A program made the position numbers and the translations under genes. A DNA stretch of 64,000 bases from Enterocloster clostridioformis (GTDB lineage Bacteria; Bacillota; Clostridia; Lachnospirales; Lachnospiraceae): the NCBI RefSeq assembly GCF_020297485.1, contig NZ_JAIWZC010000001.1, positions 4,216,001-4,280,000 of the forward strand. Direction: 5' to 3'. Positions 62,089 to 64,000 of this stretch are shown one piece after another. The stretch's first letter is position 1. Every line of letters starts with the position of its first letter. The notes beneath the pieces are model-generated. The model had not been told where the DNA came from and searched no databases. It worked only from the letters and a program-made list of their open reading frames with translations.

Positions 62089-63096
62089 ATGAAAAGCATT
62101 TCAAAAGACTTTGATTTAAAACGCTTTGTGTCTCACAATATAAGGGAACTTACGCTTTTCGCAATCCTTATTGTCATTTCAATCCTGGTACAGGTAAGGA
62201 CAGGGGGACGTTTTTTGTCCGGCTCCAACTTAAATGACCTGCTGCGGGAGACTGCCATCCTTATGATGGTATCTGTTGGTATGATGATGGTCATACTGAC
62301 AGGATGCATTGATTTGTCTCTGGGTTCCACCATGGGTTTGGCAGGGATGATATGTGCCCTGACCTTAAGGGACCACAGGGAGACACCTATTATAGTAATC
62401 GTGCTGATAGCATTGGGAATTGGCCTTTTGGCGGGGCTGCTGAATGGTTTTATTGTGGCTAAACTGAGAATCTTTCCACTGATAGGTACTCTGGGGGTAT
62501 GTGACATGCTGAGAGGCCTGGTGTATGTGTTCAGTAAGGGTGCATGGGTAGGCCAGGGAGATATGACCCAGGAATTCATGAGTATATCCACGGGCAAGGT
62601 TTTAGGAATCAACAATCTGGTATTCATAGCAATCATCATAACAATTATGGGGTACATATTCCTGCAGTATTTCAGAAACGGAAGATATATGTATGCAGTT
62701 GGAAACGATGCGCTTTCTGCCAAGATAAGCGGTATTAATCCGGTAAAGACTAAATTTCTGGCTTATGTGATTAATGGTATGATAGCGGGCCTGGCAGGAA
62801 TGCTGTGGATATGTAAGTTCGGCAACGCGCAGGGCGAGTCGTGCAGCGGCTATGAATTAAACGTAATTGCATCCGTGGTATTGGGAGGAGTGTTTATCAC
62901 CGGAGGTTCCGGAAAAGTGGGCGGCGTGGTATTGGGAGTGCTGCTTTTTGGAACACTGAATAATATTCTGCCATTGATACAGGTTTCTTCATTTTGGCAG
63001 ATGGGTATCAAAGGTTTTGTCATCATTGCATCTGTTGTAATCAACTCTATTACGCAGCAGCATATGGACAAGAAGGCATTGCAGGGGAGGGATTAA
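62089..63096 (+). CDS. sugar ABC importer permease (RbsC-like)
   Basis: A 335-residue permease with about ten helices. VILTGCIDLSLGSTMGLAG and VVLGGVFITGGSGKVGGVVLG are the hallmark blocks of ribose-type permeases. ATG 62089 is preferred to GTG 62080, which overlaps the upstream stop. With two different permeases and one ATPase the system looks like the rhamnose or autoinducer-2 type importers. Confidence 0.85.
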   Translation: MKSISKDFDLKRFVSHNIRELTLFAILIVISILVQVRTGGRFLSGSNLNDLLRETAILMMVSVGMMMVILTGCIDLSLGSTMGLAGMICALTLRDHRETPIIVIVLIALGIGLLAGLLNGFIVAKLRIFPLIGTLGVCDMLRGLVYVFSKGAWVGQGDMTQEFMSISTGKVLGINNLVFIAIIITIMGYIFLQYFRNGRYMYAVGNDALSAKISGINPVKTKFLAYVINGMIAGLAGMLWICKFGNAQGESCSGYELNVIASVVLGGVFITGGSGKVGGVVLGVLLFGTLNNILPLIQVSSFWQMGIKGFVIIASVVINSITQQHMDKKALQGRD

Positions 63097-63098
63097 TT

Positions 63099-64000
63099 AT
63101 GGAAGGAACAGCAAAGATAAAATCCCATTCCTTAAAATCCGTTTTATTCCAATGGGAAACAATGATATTTGTAATATTCATTATCATAAATATAATCAAC
63201 ATCAACCTGTCCAGTAATTATCTGAACTTTAACAATATGATGAACAATATGGTGGTGTTCATGGATAAGGCCCTTATGGTATTTACCACCATGATGGTAC
63301 TTCTCTTGGGAGAGATAGATATCTCCATAGCGTCCATCATGTGTCTTTCAGGATGCTGCACAGGCGTTGCGTTCGAGGCGGGGCTGCCTATTGTTCCGGC
63401 TATGATGGCGGGACTGCTGGTGGGGGCTGCCTGCGGCTTCTTTAACGGGATTTTGCTGGTGGCGTTTCCTGATTTGAATTCCACCATTGTTACGCTGGGC
63501 AATCAAATCCTGTTTCGGGGAATTGCCTATATGATACTGGAGGATAAACCCATTACATCCATTTCTTCCAAGATGTCGTTCCTGGCATGGAGCAAGGTGG
63601 CGGGGATTCCGTTGATTCTGATTGTATTTCTGGTTCAAACATTGGTATTTGCATTTGTAATTCACAGGACAAAATTTGGACGCTCTCTGTATGCCATTGG
63701 AAGCAATGCCAAGGCCAGCAGGTTTTCTGGTATCAAGACCAATCGGATTAAGGTACTGGTGTTTACACTCAGCGGATTGTGCGCGGGTTTTGCGGGGCTT
63801 TTCCTTATCTCCAAGCTGGGAAGTGCAAGAGCCAGCATCGCAAAGGGATACGAGATGGAAGTTATAGCAATGGCAATTCTGGGCGGGGTCAGTACCGCGG
63901 GAGGAAAGGGCAAGGTTCTGGGCGCTGTTCTGGGGGTGTTTTCAATCGGATTCCTGCGCTATGGCCTTGGAATTGTAAATGTTTCATCGCAGATTCTCAT
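63099..64000 (+). CDS. second sugar ABC importer permease, cut by the window edge
   Basis: The first 300 residues of a permease paralogue. VLLLGEIDISIASIMCLSG and AILGGVSTAGGKGKVLGAVLG are the two family blocks. GGGGAGGG lies eight bases before ATG 63099, two bases after the previous stop. It forms the second half of a heterodimeric channel. The frame is open to the end of the window. Confidence 0.85.
   Translation, partial: MEGTAKIKSHSLKSVLFQWETMIFVIFIIINIININLSSNYLNFNNMMNNMVVFMDKALMVFTTMMVLLLGEIDISIASIMCLSGCCTGVAFEAGLPIVPAMMAGLLVGAACGFFNGILLVAFPDLNSTIVTLGNQILFRGIAYMILEDKPITSISSKMSFLAWSKVAGIPLILIVFLVQTLVFAFVIHRTKFGRSLYAIGSNAKASRFSGIKTNRIKVLVFTLSGLCAGFAGLFLISKLGSARASIAKGYEMEVIAMAILGGVSTAGGKGKVLGAVLGVFSIGFLRYGLGIVNVSSQIL

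Overview
The window looks like a chromosomal segment of a Gram-positive gut anaerobe of the Lachnospiraceae, most likely Enterocloster (the Clostridium bolteae/clostridioforme group). This is inferred from strong AGGAGG-type ribosome binding sites, moderately high GC coding sequence, clostridial ChW and cell-wall-binding repeats, and family content. No rRNA, tRNA or CRISPR array was seen. No database search was possible, so species and family names rest on recognition alone.

Layout. (1) 1-5.4 kb: a partial membrane protein, a TraX-like protein, and a trehalose cluster with a GntR/UTRA regulator, an exact TTGACA-17-TATAAT promoter carrying twin 14-bp palindromic operators, a damaged trehalose PTS permease and an intact trehalose-6-phosphate hydrolase. 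A 5' remnant of a sensor gene follows. (2) 5.5-24.1 kb: first half of a large cell-surface polysaccharide locus with its own promoter (5486-5514). It holds UDP-galactopyranose mutase, an O-acyltransferase, many GT2/GT8 glycosyltransferases, two flippases, an ATP-grasp enzyme, a DegT aminotransferase, DUF2304 and DUF2142 proteins, RmlC and the ABC-exporter permease Wzm. An L,D-transpeptidase with cell-wall-binding repeats lies on the opposite strand. (3) 24.1-37.2 kb: an island of unrelated genes that separates wzm from wzt. It contains a metallopeptidase-like protein, an acetyltransferase, two chromate transporters with a divergent LysR gene, wreckage of a fructose PTS, glycerol dehydrogenase and sugar ABC permeases, an intact hydroxyacid/sugar-acid cluster, a duplicated-fold hypothetical protein, broken endonuclease IV and group II intron reverse transcriptase genes, thioredoxin and a rhodanese remnant.

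(4) 37.3-60.3 kb: second half of the polysaccharide locus. It has the ABC-exporter ATPase Wzt, a 1315-residue methyltransferase / phosphotransferase-like / coiled-coil / GT2 / GT4 fusion, the four GDP-D-glycero-alpha-D-manno-heptose genes (hddC, hddA, gmhB, gmhA), a GT2, three large membrane proteins resembling GT-C enzymes, rfbF-rfbG-rfbH for CDP-sugar dehydration, LicD and a lipid-linked-sugar GT2. An IS110-family element sits between rfbF and rfbG, and an IS200-type element sits between licD and the last GT2. (5) 60.3-64 kb: a DeoR-regulator remnant and a ribose/rhamnose-type sugar ABC importer (ATPase and two permeases, the second running off the end).

The polysaccharide genes together predict a surface glycan that may contain galactofuranose, a D,D-heptose, a 3,6-dideoxyhexose or derivative, rhamnose if the rest of the rml pathway lies elsewhere, and phospho-substituents from LicD. 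Export is probably by the Wzm/Wzt ABC route, with two flippases of uncertain role. The most unusual aspects are the heptose plus CDP-dideoxysugar combination in a Gram-positive, the giant fusion enzyme, the split of wzm from wzt by a foreign island, and the many genes that keep their ends but have lost their middles.
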